64,000 nt of DNA from Ensifer sp. Root278 (GTDB taxonomy: Bacteria; Pseudomonadota; Alphaproteobacteria; Rhizobiales; Rhizobiaceae). The DNA lies in assembly GCF_001429285.1 (NCBI RefSeq), contig NZ_LMJJ01000007.1, forward strand, positions 84,340 through 148,339, in the 5' to 3' direction. The notes under the pieces are model-generated. The model did not search any database. It was not told the origin of the DNA and worked only from the letters and a program-made list of their open reading frames with translations. Positions 36,535 through 45,715 of this stretch are shown one piece after another (within the stretch, counting starts at the first letter, position 1; each line of letters opens with the position of its first letter). A program made the translations under genes and the position numbers.

Positions 36535-37128
36535 CCCTGCGGCAGGGCGGCTAACGGCTCGCAAACAGCAACGCACACTCAGCTACTTTCCCAGAAACGA
36601 CTGACGGCATTGTGGTTCGTCGGTCTTCCCATCGCGAATGCCAGGCCCGCTGTGGCGACGAGCATATCGCTGTAGGCGGTCGCCCTTGCGACCTTTGCCT
36701 GCGGCAGCGCGGTATGCTTGATCCAGACATCGGTAATCGTGGCGAACCCTCCCGCGCCGCTGTGTTTTGCAACAGAGCCAGTTCCTGCTCCACAGCGCCA
36801 ACCTAGCACCACCGCTAACCTTAAGCGCTCGTTGCGCAGTCCTCCGTCTTGATCGGGATGCTCAGCCCGATCATCAGATTGGCATTCGGCTGAAGATCAA
36901 CACGCCCCCCTCTCGACCGTTCGTCAGCGCGTACGGTCTTCAGGCGCTAGACGAGAGACTTCGGGCGCGAGGCCACGCCGAACGGAAGCCATGCATGCTG
37001 CCTCCCCGCATAGCCGCATAGGTCACCTTCTCACCGCATCGCAATTTCCGATTCGGCAACTTATGAATGAATAGATGCCTAAAACGGGCAATTTTTGATA
37101 ATAACTGCCCAATTGGATTGAAATATTC
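36535..37128. other. Gene-poor stretch with possible gene remnants
   Basis: A minus-strand frame at 36579-36812 reads VWIKHTALPQAKVARATAYSDM and LVATAGLAFAMGRPTN. It has some protein character, but no start signal or family I know. Another minus-strand frame ends near 36829 with LQPNANLMIGLSIPIKTEDC. These look like decayed coding DNA rather than working genes. The right end becomes AT-rich and leads into the promoter at 37129. Confidence 0.4.
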
Positions 37129-37157
37129 TTGACACAATTCCGTTTCGGAAATTTACT
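37129..37157 (+). promoter_or_regulatory. Sigma-70-type promoter of the lrp-hyuA operon
   Basis: TTGACA (37129-37134), a 17-bp spacer and TTTACT (37152-37157), giving a start near 37164 and a short leader to the ATG at 37188. CCGTTTCGG (37140-37148) inside the spacer and GAAACGG downstream (about 37174-37180) form an inverted pair around the start site, a plausible autoregulatory Lrp-type site. Confidence 0.65.
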
Positions 37158-37187
37158 CGGATCATCAAGGCTGAAACGGAAACGGTG

Positions 37188-37691
37188 ATGACCCAACGCT
37201 ACCTCGTCGATGATCTGGACCGCGAGATTATCCGTTATCTCTCCGAAGACGGGCGCCTTTCGGCGGCCGAGATCGCCGGCCGGATCGGCAGCGCCTCGGA
37301 ACGCACGATCCGCAACCGCATTGCCGGATTGCTCCAGGCCAAGATGATCGTCATCGGCGCTATTCCTGATCCGGTGGCGCTCGGACGCGATGTCCAGGTC
37401 GAGCTTTTGATCGAAGTCGAGCCCGGCAAACAGGAAGACGTCGCCATCCTGCTCGCCGAGTATGACGAGATCGGCTACCTCGCCGCCACGAGCGGTACGG
37501 CGAACCTCAGCGCTTCACTCTTCGTCGCCGACCATGCGGCTTTGCTCGAATTCATCGATCAGGAACTGGGCAAACTGCCCGGCGTCAAGCGCGTCACGAG
37601 CTCGGTCGTGCTGCGCCTCTACAAGGTATTTGGCACGAGGACGACCGCAATCAGCCGCGGTACGGATCTCGGCGGCAAGAAAAAGGGATAG
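37188..37691 (+). CDS. Lrp/AsnC-family transcriptional regulator
   Basis: A 167-residue regulator from the ATG at 37188 (GTG one codon earlier possible). Helix-turn-helix: LDREIIRYLSEDGRLSAAEIAGRIGSASERTIRNRI, split over about 9-45. The RAM effector domain (about 70-150) includes VQVELLIEVEPGKQEDVAILLAEYDEIGYLAATSGTANLSASLFV, interrupted here only for length. It heads the operon and its stop is 3 nt before the hyuA-type gene, so it probably controls this cluster in response to an amino-acid-like compound. Confidence 0.92.
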   Translation: MTQRYLVDDLDREIIRYLSEDGRLSAAEIAGRIGSASERTIRNRIAGLLQAKMIVIGAIPDPVALGRDVQVELLIEVEPGKQEDVAILLAEYDEIGYLAATSGTANLSASLFVADHAALLEFIDQELGKLPGVKRVTSSVVLRLYKVFGTRTTAISRGTDLGGKKKG

Positions 37692-37694
37692 ACC

Positions 37695-39239
37695 ATGCTT
37701 CGTATCGGAGTGGATGTCGGCGGAACCAATACGGACGCGGCGCTGCTGCGCGGCGCCGAGGTCCTGGCCACGGTAAAATCCTCGACCACCGCGGACGTGA
37801 CATCGGGCGTCAGCGCAGCAATCCGCACGGTCCTGGCCGAAGCAGGCGTTTCTGCCGGCGCGGTCAATGCGGTGATGATCGGCACCACGCACTTCCTCAA
37901 CGCCATCGTCGAGGGCCGGCACCTTGAAAAGGTTGGCGTTCTCCGACTTTGCGGCGCGGCGACGCGCTCGCTGCCGCCAATGATCGATTGGCCGGACACG
38001 CTTCGCCCCGTCGTCGACGGTGGTGCCGCCCTGGTTGGCGGTGGCGTCAATTACGATGGCTCGGAGATTGCGCCGCTCGACGATGTGGCGATCCGCGCGG
38101 CGTGCCGCGATTGGCGGGCGCGTGGCATCTCCGCCGTCGCGATCTGCTCGGTCTTCGCCCTGGTCGACCCGAAAATGGAAAACGACGCGGCGGAAATCGT
38201 CGCAGAAGAAATGCCTGGCGCGGCAATCAGCCTGTCGCACCGCGTCGGCCGCACCGGCCTCCTGCCCCGCGAAAACGCCACGATCCTCAATGCGAGCCTC
38301 CACACGCTCGGACGCGAAACAGTCGGCGCCTTCCGCTCGGCTTTTGCCGCTCTCGGCCTCACCTGCCCGCTTTTCCTCACGCAGAACGACGGCACGCTGA
38401 TGGCAGCCGCGTTCGCCGAGCGGTATCCAGTCTTCACGATCGCGTCGGGACCGACCAACTCCATGCGCGGCGCGGCCTTCCTCACCGGGCTCTCCGACGC
38501 GGCCGTGATCGATATCGGCGGCACCACCACGGATATCGGCATGCTGGTCGCCGGCTTCCCCCGCACCCGCAGCGAAGGCGCGATGATCGGCGGCGTGCCG
38601 ACCAATTTCCGCGTGCCGGATGTCTACTCCTTCGGCCTTGGCGGCGGCAGCATCGTACGCCCCGGTCCGGCTTCGACGATCGGTCCGGATTCGGTCGGTT
38701 TTCGGCTGCCGGAAAAGGCTCTCTGCTTCGGCGGCGACACGCTGACGGCAACCGATATCGCCGTCGCTGCCGGCCTCGTCGAGCTCGGAGACCGCAGCCG
38801 CCTCCGCCCCATCACGCCGGAATTTGCGCAGCAGATGCTGGCGCAGATGAAGGCCAGCATCGAAACGGTGCTGGATCGCATGAAGCCAAGCGCCGACCCG
38901 ATCCCCGCCATTCTCGTCGGCGGCGGTTCGGTACTGGTCGAGGGGCTGCTGGAGGGAACCTCGGTTTCGCTAAAACCTGATCATTTCGGTTCGGCCAACG
39001 CAATCGGTGCGGCAATCGCGCAGGTCTCCGGCGAGGTGGACAGCGTGGTTTCGCTCGAAGGCACCACGCGGGAAATCGCACTGGAGTCCATTGTCGCGGA
39101 GGCTCGGGCGCGCGCCGTCGAGGCCGGCGCAGATGCCGATACGACCACCCTTGCCGAAATCGAAGAAACGCCGCTGGCTTACCTGCCCGGCAATGCCGTT
39201 CGCGTCGCCGCGAAAGTGATTGGGGAGTTGCGGGCATGA
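37695..39239 (+). CDS. HyuA-type hydantoinase/oxoprolinase
   Basis: A 514-residue protein of the hydantoinase A/oxoprolinase family. MLRIGVDVGGTNTDAAL is the N-terminal phosphate-binding motif; the second ATPase-like element is AVIDIGGTTTDIGMLV, with LGGGSIVRPG near 315 and ILVGGGSVLVEGLL near 410. It is shorter than full oxoprolinases and is followed, instead of by hyuB, by a DUF917 gene that it overlaps by 4 nt. ATP-dependent opening of a five-membered cyclic amide is the family reaction; the substrate here is unknown. Confidence 0.92.
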   Translation: MLRIGVDVGGTNTDAALLRGAEVLATVKSSTTADVTSGVSAAIRTVLAEAGVSAGAVNAVMIGTTHFLNAIVEGRHLEKVGVLRLCGAATRSLPPMIDWPDTLRPVVDGGAALVGGGVNYDGSEIAPLDDVAIRAACRDWRARGISAVAICSVFALVDPKMENDAAEIVAEEMPGAAISLSHRVGRTGLLPRENATILNASLHTLGRETVGAFRSAFAALGLTCPLFLTQNDGTLMAAAFAERYPVFTIASGPTNSMRGAAFLTGLSDAAVIDIGGTTTDIGMLVAGFPRTRSEGAMIGGVPTNFRVPDVYSFGLGGGSIVRPGPASTIGPDSVGFRLPEKALCFGGDTLTATDIAVAAGLVELGDRSRLRPITPEFAQQMLAQMKASIETVLDRMKPSADPIPAILVGGGSVLVEGLLEGTSVSLKPDHFGSANAIGAAIAQVSGEVDSVVSLEGTTREIALESIVAEARARAVEAGADADTTTLAEIEETPLAYLPGNAVRVAAKVIGELRA

Positions 39240-40357
39240 AGTACTGGACGCTCAGCGAAGCGGATATCGATCGCATCGCCATCGGCTGCGGCATTCTGGG
39301 AACCGGCGGCGGCGGTAGCACCTATCATGGCCTGCTGCGTGCCAAGGCGCTTTTGCGCGAAGGCAAGCGCATTCGCATGGTGCGGCCGGCCGACATGGCA
39401 CCGGATGCCCAGATTCTCGGTATCGGCGGCATCGGTGCCCCGACCGTGGGTATCGAGAAGATCCCGGAAGGCAGTGAGGGCGTCCGGCTCTTGAACGCGC
39501 TCGAACGGCATCTGGGCCGCAAGGTCGATGCACTGCTCGGTGACGAAGTCGGTGGTGGTAACGGCATCGCGCCGATGCTGACGGCGGCGATGGTCGATCT
39601 GCCTGTCGTCGATGCGGACGGCATGGGTCGCGCTTTCCCGGAAGTGCAGATGACGACTTTCTTCATCCACGGCCAGGCGGTGCAGCCCGCGGCCCTTGCC
39701 GATGCGGACGGCAACGTGCTCGTCGTCACCGACGCGACGACGCCGAAGATGCTGGAGAAGCTGCTGCGCGCCAGCACCATTGCCATGGGATGCACGGCAC
39801 TGATGACGACGGCGCCGATGTCCGGTGAATTCGTCCGCCGTTTCGGCGTGCCCCACACCACCAGCCAGGCCTGGAGCCTCGGGGACGCTGTCATGAACGC
39901 GCGCGCGGCCAAGGAGGATCCGGTCGAGGCCATCTTGAAGCAATCCGGTGGTGTGCGGTTGATGCGTGGCAAGGTGACCGATATCAGCCGCCGCGTTATG
40001 GCGGGCTTCACTCGCGGCAAGCTCACCGTGGCGGGCCTGGATGCGGACGCGGGGCGCACACTGACGGTCGACATCCAGAACGAATATCTGATCGCGCGTG
40101 AAGGCGAAGAGATCATCACCATGGTGCCGGACCTGATCTGCATCGTGGATTCGGAAACCGGCCGGGCGATCGGCACGGAGGAGCTGCGCTACGGCCTGCG
40201 CATCGACGTGTTGTCCATGCCTGCACCGGTGCTGCTGCGCAGCGAAATCGCGCTCGCCTCCGTCGGCCCGCGTGCCTTTGGTTACGATTTCGACTTCGTG
40301 CCGATGGGCGTGTCTGCGGATGCGCCTGCCGTACCCCACTACAAAGAAGACGCCTAA
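39236..40357 (+). CDS. DUF917 (PF06032) family protein
   Basis: A 373-residue protein. Family landmarks are DIDRIAIGCGILGTGGGGSTYHGLL at the N-terminus, GDEVGGGNGIAPMLTAA, DADGMGRAFPEVQMTTF and VPDLICIVDSETGRAIGTEELRYGLR. PF06032 members are usually paired with HyuA-type proteins; I recall that the family has been linked to (thio)hydantoin desulfuration, but cannot verify it here. ATGA overlap with the upstream hyuA-type gene implies coupled synthesis and probably a complex or successive steps. Confidence 0.92.
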   Translation: MKYWTLSEADIDRIAIGCGILGTGGGGSTYHGLLRAKALLREGKRIRMVRPADMAPDAQILGIGGIGAPTVGIEKIPEGSEGVRLLNALERHLGRKVDALLGDEVGGGNGIAPMLTAAMVDLPVVDADGMGRAFPEVQMTTFFIHGQAVQPAALADADGNVLVVTDATTPKMLEKLLRASTIAMGCTALMTTAPMSGEFVRRFGVPHTTSQAWSLGDAVMNARAAKEDPVEAILKQSGGVRLMRGKVTDISRRVMAGFTRGKLTVAGLDADAGRTLTVDIQNEYLIAREGEEIITMVPDLICIVDSETGRAIGTEELRYGLRIDVLSMPAPVLLRSEIALASVGPRAFGYDFDFVPMGVSADAPAVPHYKEDA

Positions 40358-40393
40358 GCGTCCGCACCTCCAGAACTCGATTGGGAGCCTGAC

Positions 40394-41959
40394 ATGAACC
40401 GCCGCAATTTCTTGAAAACCGCCGCCCTCACTGCTATCGCCACAGCCGCCGCGTCGCACTGGAATTTTGCGATGGCCGAGGGCGCGAGCAGCATCTTCAC
40501 GCTCGCCTATCCGACGAGCTTTCCGGACCTTGACCCGGCCACCTCGTTTTCCAACGACGGCGCGGTGCTTGCCAATGTCTATGAGGGACTGACGCGCTAC
40601 ATTCCCGCGACCGACACGACCGAAGCCAGGATCGACCCCCTGCTCGCCACGTCCTGGGATGTGAGCGCAGACGGCAAGACCTGGACCTTCACCCTTCGCG
40701 ATGGCGTGAAGTTCCATGACGGCAGCCCGCTGACCTCGCAGGCGGTCAAGGGCTCGATCGAGCGGACCAAGAAAATCGGCGGCGGTGCGTCCTTCATCTG
40801 GGGCCCGGTTTCGTCCATCGAAACGCCGGAACCGCTGAAGGTGGTCTTCGTGCTTTCCGAACCGCAGCCACTGGACCTCATCGCATCGGCCGGCTTCGCC
40901 GCCTGGATCTATGCGCCTTCCGCGCATGACAAGGAAGCTTCCTGGTTCAATGCCGGCAACGATGCAGGGACCGGAGCGTTCAAGATTTCGCGTTACGAGC
41001 CCGGTCAGCGCGCCGTTCTCGACCGGGTCGAAGGCTATTGGGGCAAGGTGCCGGATGGCGCCTTCCAGACGATCTCGTTCGAGATCGTCGAGGATGCGAC
41101 GCTCGCTCAGAACATGATCGAGAGCGGCCAGGCCGACTGGACCTACAGCCTCCCCTCCGAAAATCTCGAGGCGTTGAAGTCCAATGCCGATCTCAACGTG
41201 GTCGTGAACCCTTCCTTCGAAACGCTGTTCGGCCTCTACAACGTCAAGCGTGCGCCACTTGACAAGGTCAAGGTGCGTCTGGCCCTGTCGCTCGCCTTTC
41301 CCTATGACGACGTGATCGCCGCGGGAACGAGCGGTTTCGGCACCCGCGCCAAGGGCGTCGTCCCGGCCGGCATCTGGGGCCACGATGCCAATGCGCCGAT
41401 CCCAAAGACCGATCTGGAAGCCGCAAAGGCACTTCTTGCCGAAGAGGGCATTGAGCCGGGCCTGGAACTGGTCATGACCTATTCCACGTCCCAGGCGATC
41501 GAGGCGGTCGCAGGCGAACTCTGGAAGGCCAATCTCGAAACGCTCGGCATCACGCTGAAGCTTCAGCCGATGGCATGGGAGGCGCAATGGCAGCTGGGCA
41601 AATCGAACCCCGAGGCGGCACAGGACATTTTCGTCATGTTCTGGTGGCCGACCTTCGTCACCCCCTACGACTACCTCTTCAACCTGTTCCACAGCGAAGA
41701 GAAACCGAATTTCAATCTCGGCTACTATTCCAACCCGGAGGTAGACGCCAAGATCGATGAAGCGGCCAAGCTCTCGGGCACAGACCGCGCGCGCGCCGAA
41801 GCGTTGTTCATCGAAGCGCAGCGCAAGATCATCGAGGATGCAGCAGCCATCTTCATGCTCGACCAGCCGAACGTCCACGTCATCCGTGCGGACATCAAGG
41901 GCTATGCTGACAATCCGGCCTACGGGCACATCGCCTTTGTCAACGATCTGAGCCAGTAG
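40394..41959 (+). CDS. Peptide-type ABC transporter substrate-binding protein with Tat signal
   Basis: A 521-residue SBP_bac_5 protein. The leader MNRRNFLKTAALTAIATAAA carries a twin-arginine motif (RRNFLK), so it should be exported folded. The mature protein shows LAYPTSFPDLDPATSFSNDGAVLANVYEGLTRY and WTFTLRDGVKFHDGSPLTSQAVKGSIER, the family core, here given as separate parts of a continuous region. It delivers a peptide-like or heterocyclic ligand to the permeases encoded next. Given the HyuA/DUF917 genes, a hydantoin-like ligand is plausible, by inference. Confidence 0.94.
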   Translation: MNRRNFLKTAALTAIATAAASHWNFAMAEGASSIFTLAYPTSFPDLDPATSFSNDGAVLANVYEGLTRYIPATDTTEARIDPLLATSWDVSADGKTWTFTLRDGVKFHDGSPLTSQAVKGSIERTKKIGGGASFIWGPVSSIETPEPLKVVFVLSEPQPLDLIASAGFAAWIYAPSAHDKEASWFNAGNDAGTGAFKISRYEPGQRAVLDRVEGYWGKVPDGAFQTISFEIVEDATLAQNMIESGQADWTYSLPSENLEALKSNADLNVVVNPSFETLFGLYNVKRAPLDKVKVRLALSLAFPYDDVIAAGTSGFGTRAKGVVPAGIWGHDANAPIPKTDLEAAKALLAEEGIEPGLELVMTYSTSQAIEAVAGELWKANLETLGITLKLQPMAWEAQWQLGKSNPEAAQDIFVMFWWPTFVTPYDYLFNLFHSEEKPNFNLGYYSNPEVDAKIDEAAKLSGTDRARAEALFIEAQRKIIEDAAAIFMLDQPNVHVIRADIKGYADNPAYGHIAFVNDLSQ

Positions 41960-41975
41960 GGCACGCGGGGGTCTG

Positions 41976-42998
41976 ATGGAACTTCTACGCTACATCCTAC
42001 GCCGCACGTTTCTCTCCGCCTTCGTATTGGTCGGCGTGACCTTCCTGGTCTTCGTGGTGGCACAGGTCGTTCCGTCGGACCCCGCAGCGCTCTATGCGGG
42101 CCCGCGTCCCACGGCCGAGCAAATCGAGAAGGCGCGCCAGGAACTCAATCTCGACGCGCCTCTTCCGGCCCGTTTCGCGACTTTCGCCGGCGCCATGGCC
42201 TCCGCAGATTTCGGCATTTCCTACAAGTCCAGACGCCTCATCGCGGAGGATCTCAGGGCCTATCTTCCGGCCACCCTGGAGCTCGCCATATTTTCGACCG
42301 GCCTTGCGCTCCTGATCGGCATCCCGCTCGGCGTCATCGCCGCGGCGCGGCAAGGCGGTTGGGCGGACCGGTTCTGCAGTTTCGGTTCTATCGCGGCCGT
42401 CGCCATGCCGACCTTTTTCCTGGCCATGATCCTGCAGCTCATCTTTGCGCAATGGCTTGGTATCCTCCCGCTCTCCGGTCGACTTTCCAGAGAGATCGCG
42501 ATCTCCGCGCCGCTGCCGATGGTGACCGGCTTCAACTTGATCGACGCGCTCATCGCCGGCCGCCTTAACGCATTCGGCGACGCCCTGACGCACCTGATCC
42601 TGCCGGCATTGACGCTCGCCTCCTATCCTGCCGGCGTCGCCATGCGGTTGACCCGCTCGGCCATGATCGAAATCCTCGAACGCCGGCATATCGTTGCCGC
42701 GCGCGCGCTCGGCCTTTCCGAACCGCGCATCCTCTTCGGTCACGCGCTGCCGAATGCCATGGGGCCGGCGCTGACGGTGATCGGCCTGTCCTTCGCCTAT
42801 GCACTGACCGGCGCGGTGCTCGTCGAGATCATTTTCGCCTGGCCGGGTCTCGGCCGTTACGTCTCCGAAGCGATCCTCGCCAAGGACTTTCCGGTCATCG
42901 CCGCCGTCACCATGGTCGTGACCATCTGCTATGTCGTGATGAATCTGCTGATCGACATCACCCAAGCCCTTGTCGACCCGCGGGTGGCGCTGTCATGA
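41976..42998 (+). CDS. Peptide-type ABC permease (DppB family)
   Basis: A 340-residue permease: LLRYILRRTFLSAFVLVGVTFLVFV at the N-terminus, then the DppB motif DPAALYAGPRPTAEQIEKARQELNLD. The EAA-loop-like region is HIVAARALGLSEPRILFGHALPNA near 232-255. It overlaps the DppC-type gene by 4 nt. Forms half of the channel. Confidence 0.95.
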   Translation: MELLRYILRRTFLSAFVLVGVTFLVFVVAQVVPSDPAALYAGPRPTAEQIEKARQELNLDAPLPARFATFAGAMASADFGISYKSRRLIAEDLRAYLPATLELAIFSTGLALLIGIPLGVIAAARQGGWADRFCSFGSIAAVAMPTFFLAMILQLIFAQWLGILPLSGRLSREIAISAPLPMVTGFNLIDALIAGRLNAFGDALTHLILPALTLASYPAGVAMRLTRSAMIEILERRHIVAARALGLSEPRILFGHALPNAMGPALTVIGLSFAYALTGAVLVEIIFAWPGLGRYVSEAILAKDFPVIAAVTMVVTICYVVMNLLIDITQALVDPRVALS

Positions 42999-43834
42999 AA
43001 AAGCTCCTCCAACGCCTCGGCTGGCCTGGCACCGTCGCCCTTGCGATCGTCCTTCTCTTCGTGCTCGTCGCGCTCTTCGCGCCGTGGATCGCGCCTTATC
43101 CCCTGCAGGGGGCCGGCGGCCCGAATGTTGTCGCCAAGCTCTCGCCGCCCTCCGCAGACTACTGGCTGGGGACAGACCATCTTGGCCGGGATATTCTGAG
43201 CCGCATTGCTTACGGCACCCGGGTGTCGCTGACGAATGGCATATTGATCGTCGCCTTCTCGCTGCTGATCGGCCTGCCGATCGGTCTTGCCGCCGGCTAC
43301 TTCGGCGGTTGGGTCGACGAGGCGCTGATGCGCGGTACCGACGTCTTCCTCGCCTTCCCTGCACTATTGCTAGCGGTGCTGATGGCCGCCGCCCTCGGAC
43401 CGGGCTTTCTGAACAGCGTCATCGCCGTCGCTGTCACCTGGTGGCCCTGGTATGCGAGACTGGCCCGCGCGGAGGTGCTGGTGCTGCGTGGTCAGCCCTA
43501 TGTGGAGGCGGCGCAACTCTCCGGCGTCTCGCATTGGCGCATCATCCTCCGCCACATCCTGCCGGCGACAGGCAGGCCGCTGACCGTGCAGGCTGCTCTC
43601 GATGTCGGGCCGGCACTTCTTACCGCGGCTGCCCTCTCCTTCCTTGGCCTGGGCGTGTTGCCGCCGACCGCCGACTGGGGCCAGATGGTAGATGCCGGTC
43701 GAAAGTTCTTCCCCGCGCGCTGGTGGTATTCGGCGATGCCGGGCCTCACCATCTTCGTCATCGCGCTCGCCTTCAGCGTGCTCGGCGATGCGCTGCGAGA
43801 GCGCAAGGGAGGGACTGCTCGTGCCTCTGCTTGA
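42995..43834 (+). CDS. Peptide-type ABC permease (DppC family)
   Basis: A 279-residue permease. N-terminal helix LGWPGTVALAIVLLFVLVALFAPWIAPY, then WLGTDHLGRDILSRIAYGTRVSL, the DppC hallmark. The EAA loop is YVEAAQLSGVSHWRIILRHILPATG near 167-191. The next gene starts inside its last codons (14-nt overlap). Confidence 0.95.
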   Translation: MKKLLQRLGWPGTVALAIVLLFVLVALFAPWIAPYPLQGAGGPNVVAKLSPPSADYWLGTDHLGRDILSRIAYGTRVSLTNGILIVAFSLLIGLPIGLAAGYFGGWVDEALMRGTDVFLAFPALLLAVLMAAALGPGFLNSVIAVAVTWWPWYARLARAEVLVLRGQPYVEAAQLSGVSHWRIILRHILPATGRPLTVQAALDVGPALLTAAALSFLGLGVLPPTADWGQMVDAGRKFFPARWWYSAMPGLTIFVIALAFSVLGDALRERKGGTARASA

Positions 43835-44774
43835 TATCCGCAACCTGTCGGTCAGCATCCCGACAACAGAAGGCGACGTTCACGCGGTGCGTGCGGTCAG
43901 CCTTGAGATCGAGCGCGGCGAGATCCACGGCGTCATCGGCGAATCCGGCTGCGGCAAGACCATGACCGGGATGGCGGCACTTGGCCTGGCTCCGAAGGGT
44001 GCCCGCATCGTTGCCGACCGGTTCCATTTTGACGGCGAGGATCTTCGCGAGCATGCGGTGCGCCTGCGTGGCCGGCGTATCGGCATGATCGCCCAGGATC
44101 CTGCCGCCGCCCTCAATCCGGTTCTCAGCATCGCCACGCAGATGGACGATGTGATCCGCGCCCATCGCGACCTGCCGCATCGGGCGAGGCGCGCGGAGGC
44201 GATCGATCTGCTGGCCTCAACGGGACTGTCTGATCCTGAAAGAGTGCTCCGCGGCTATCCGCACCAGCTTTCCGGCGGCATGCAGCAGCGCGTGGTCATC
44301 GCCCAGGCACTGGCGACCGGCGCGGACTTCCTGATCGCCGACGAGCCGACCACAGCGCTGGACGTCTCGGTCGGCGCCCAAGTTCTGGCGCTTCTGCGCA
44401 AGCTGGTGACCGAGCGCGGCCTCACCGTTTTGATGATCACCCACGACATGGACGTCATCGCCGAGGCCTGCGACCGTGCAACCGTGCTCTACGCAGGCCG
44501 CTCCGTCGAGACCGGCCCGGTCGATGCCGTGTTGCAAAGTCCCGGGCACCCCTACACCCGTGCCCTGCTCGCCGCGCTCCCCGACGCTGCACCGCTCGGA
44601 GCACGGCTCGCGGCCATCGAGGGCTCCATCCCGCCGCCGCGCTCGGCAATTGCCGGCTGTGCCTTTGCCACGCGCTGTCCCCAGGCGCTCCATGAGTGCG
44701 CAGTCACGCCACCGCCGGAGCGCAGCCGTGCTGTGCATCGCTGGCTATGCCACCTGCCGGAGGATGCTGCATGA
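43821..44774 (+). CDS. Peptide-type ABC ATP-binding protein (DppD family)
   Basis: A 317-residue ATPase. Start chosen at GTG 43821, with GGGAGGG about 8 nt upstream; the frame upstream is permease sequence. Walker A GESGCGKT, Q-loop MIAQDPAAALNP, signature LSGGMQQR, Walker B LIADEPTTALDV and the C-terminal oligopeptide/dipeptide motif PPPRSAIAGCAFATRCP with its cysteines are all visible. Confidence 0.94.
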   Translation: MPLLDIRNLSVSIPTTEGDVHAVRAVSLEIERGEIHGVIGESGCGKTMTGMAALGLAPKGARIVADRFHFDGEDLREHAVRLRGRRIGMIAQDPAAALNPVLSIATQMDDVIRAHRDLPHRARRAEAIDLLASTGLSDPERVLRGYPHQLSGGMQQRVVIAQALATGADFLIADEPTTALDVSVGAQVLALLRKLVTERGLTVLMITHDMDVIAEACDRATVLYAGRSVETGPVDAVLQSPGHPYTRALLAALPDAAPLGARLAAIEGSIPPPRSAIAGCAFATRCPQALHECAVTPPPERSRAVHRWLCHLPEDAA

Positions 44775-45577
44775 CCACGCCGACACTGGACATCGACAAT
44801 CTCGTGATCCGCTACCGCGCCGGTCTCTTCGCGGTGCGCCCAAAACCCGCAGTCAACGGCGCAAGCTTCCGCCTTGCCAAGGGCGAGACCCTCGGCATCG
44901 TCGGCGAAAGCGGCTCCGGCAAGACAAGTCTCCTGCGCGCCATCCTTCGGCTCCTTCCGGCGGAAAGCGGGCAGATCCGGCTCGACGGCCAGGACTGGCT
45001 TGCGCTAAGGGGCAGCGCGTTGCGCCGGGAACGCCAGAAGATCGGCGTCGTGCTGCAAAACCCCTTCCTCTCGTTGAGCCCGAGATTGACGATCGCCGAT
45101 ATCCTTGCCGAGCCGATCCTGGCGCAAGGCGGCCGACACGGCGCGGCCATGCGGAAGAAGATCGCGGGCCTGCTCTCCGACTGCGGGCTGCCGGCTGATT
45201 TTCTCGACCGACGCGCAAGCGAACTCTCCGGTGGTCAGGCTCAGCGCGTGGCGATCGCCCGCGCACTAGCGCTGGAGCCGAGCCTCCTCATTCTCGACGA
45301 GCCGACATCGGCGCTCGACGTCTCCGTGCAGGCACAGATCCTCAATCTCCTTTCGGATCTGAAGGAAAGCCGCGGGCTGTCGATGCTCTTCGTAACCCAT
45401 AATCTGAAGGTCGTCGCACATGTCTCCGACGCGCTTCTGGTCATGCGGCACGGCGACGTCATCGAATTCGGCAGAACGAAAGAGGTGATCGGCGCGCCAG
45501 CCGATCCCTATACGCGCGAACTGCTTTCCTACGGGCGCCGCGAAAAGCTTGTCGAGCACGAACTGGCTCCCGGCTGA
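44771..45577 (+). CDS. Peptide-type ABC ATP-binding protein (DppF family)
   Basis: A 268-residue ATPase with Walker A GESGSGKT, Q-loop VVLQNPFLSLSP, signature LSGGQAQR, Walker B LLILDEPTSALDV and switch VTHNL. Start ATG at 44771 overlaps the dppD-type stop (ATGA). It lacks the long C-terminal cysteine motif seen in its partner, which is usual for DppF-like subunits of short length. Last gene of the 37188-45577 operon. Confidence 0.94.
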   Translation: MTTPTLDIDNLVIRYRAGLFAVRPKPAVNGASFRLAKGETLGIVGESGSGKTSLLRAILRLLPAESGQIRLDGQDWLALRGSALRRERQKIGVVLQNPFLSLSPRLTIADILAEPILAQGGRHGAAMRKKIAGLLSDCGLPADFLDRRASELSGGQAQRVAIARALALEPSLLILDEPTSALDVSVQAQILNLLSDLKESRGLSMLFVTHNLKVVAHVSDALLVMRHGDVIEFGRTKEVIGAPADPYTRELLSYGRREKLVEHELAPG

Positions 45578-45715
45578 CGCCAAGCGCCTACCTCGCTTTC
45601 GTTTTCAGTGGTCTGCATAGGCAACGACTGAACTGCCACTGCCCAATCTCAATGCGCAACCGGCGGCCATGCGATGACCACCGGTGCAATTGGCCGTCTC
45701 TGCGTCAGAGGCGGG

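Noticed and set aside
36829..36900. Minus-strand frame end reading LQPNANLMIGLSIPIKTEDC as the C-terminus of a gene
   Set aside because: Protein-like for about 25 codons only, with no continuous upstream frame or identified parent; kept only as a possible remnant.
39179..41929. Very long minus-strand open frame (916 codons) opposite the hyuA/DUF917/binding-protein genes
   Set aside because: Its product is Arg/His/Asp-rich without domains, and it lies exactly antisense to three strongly supported genes; long antisense frames are expected in GC-rich DNA.
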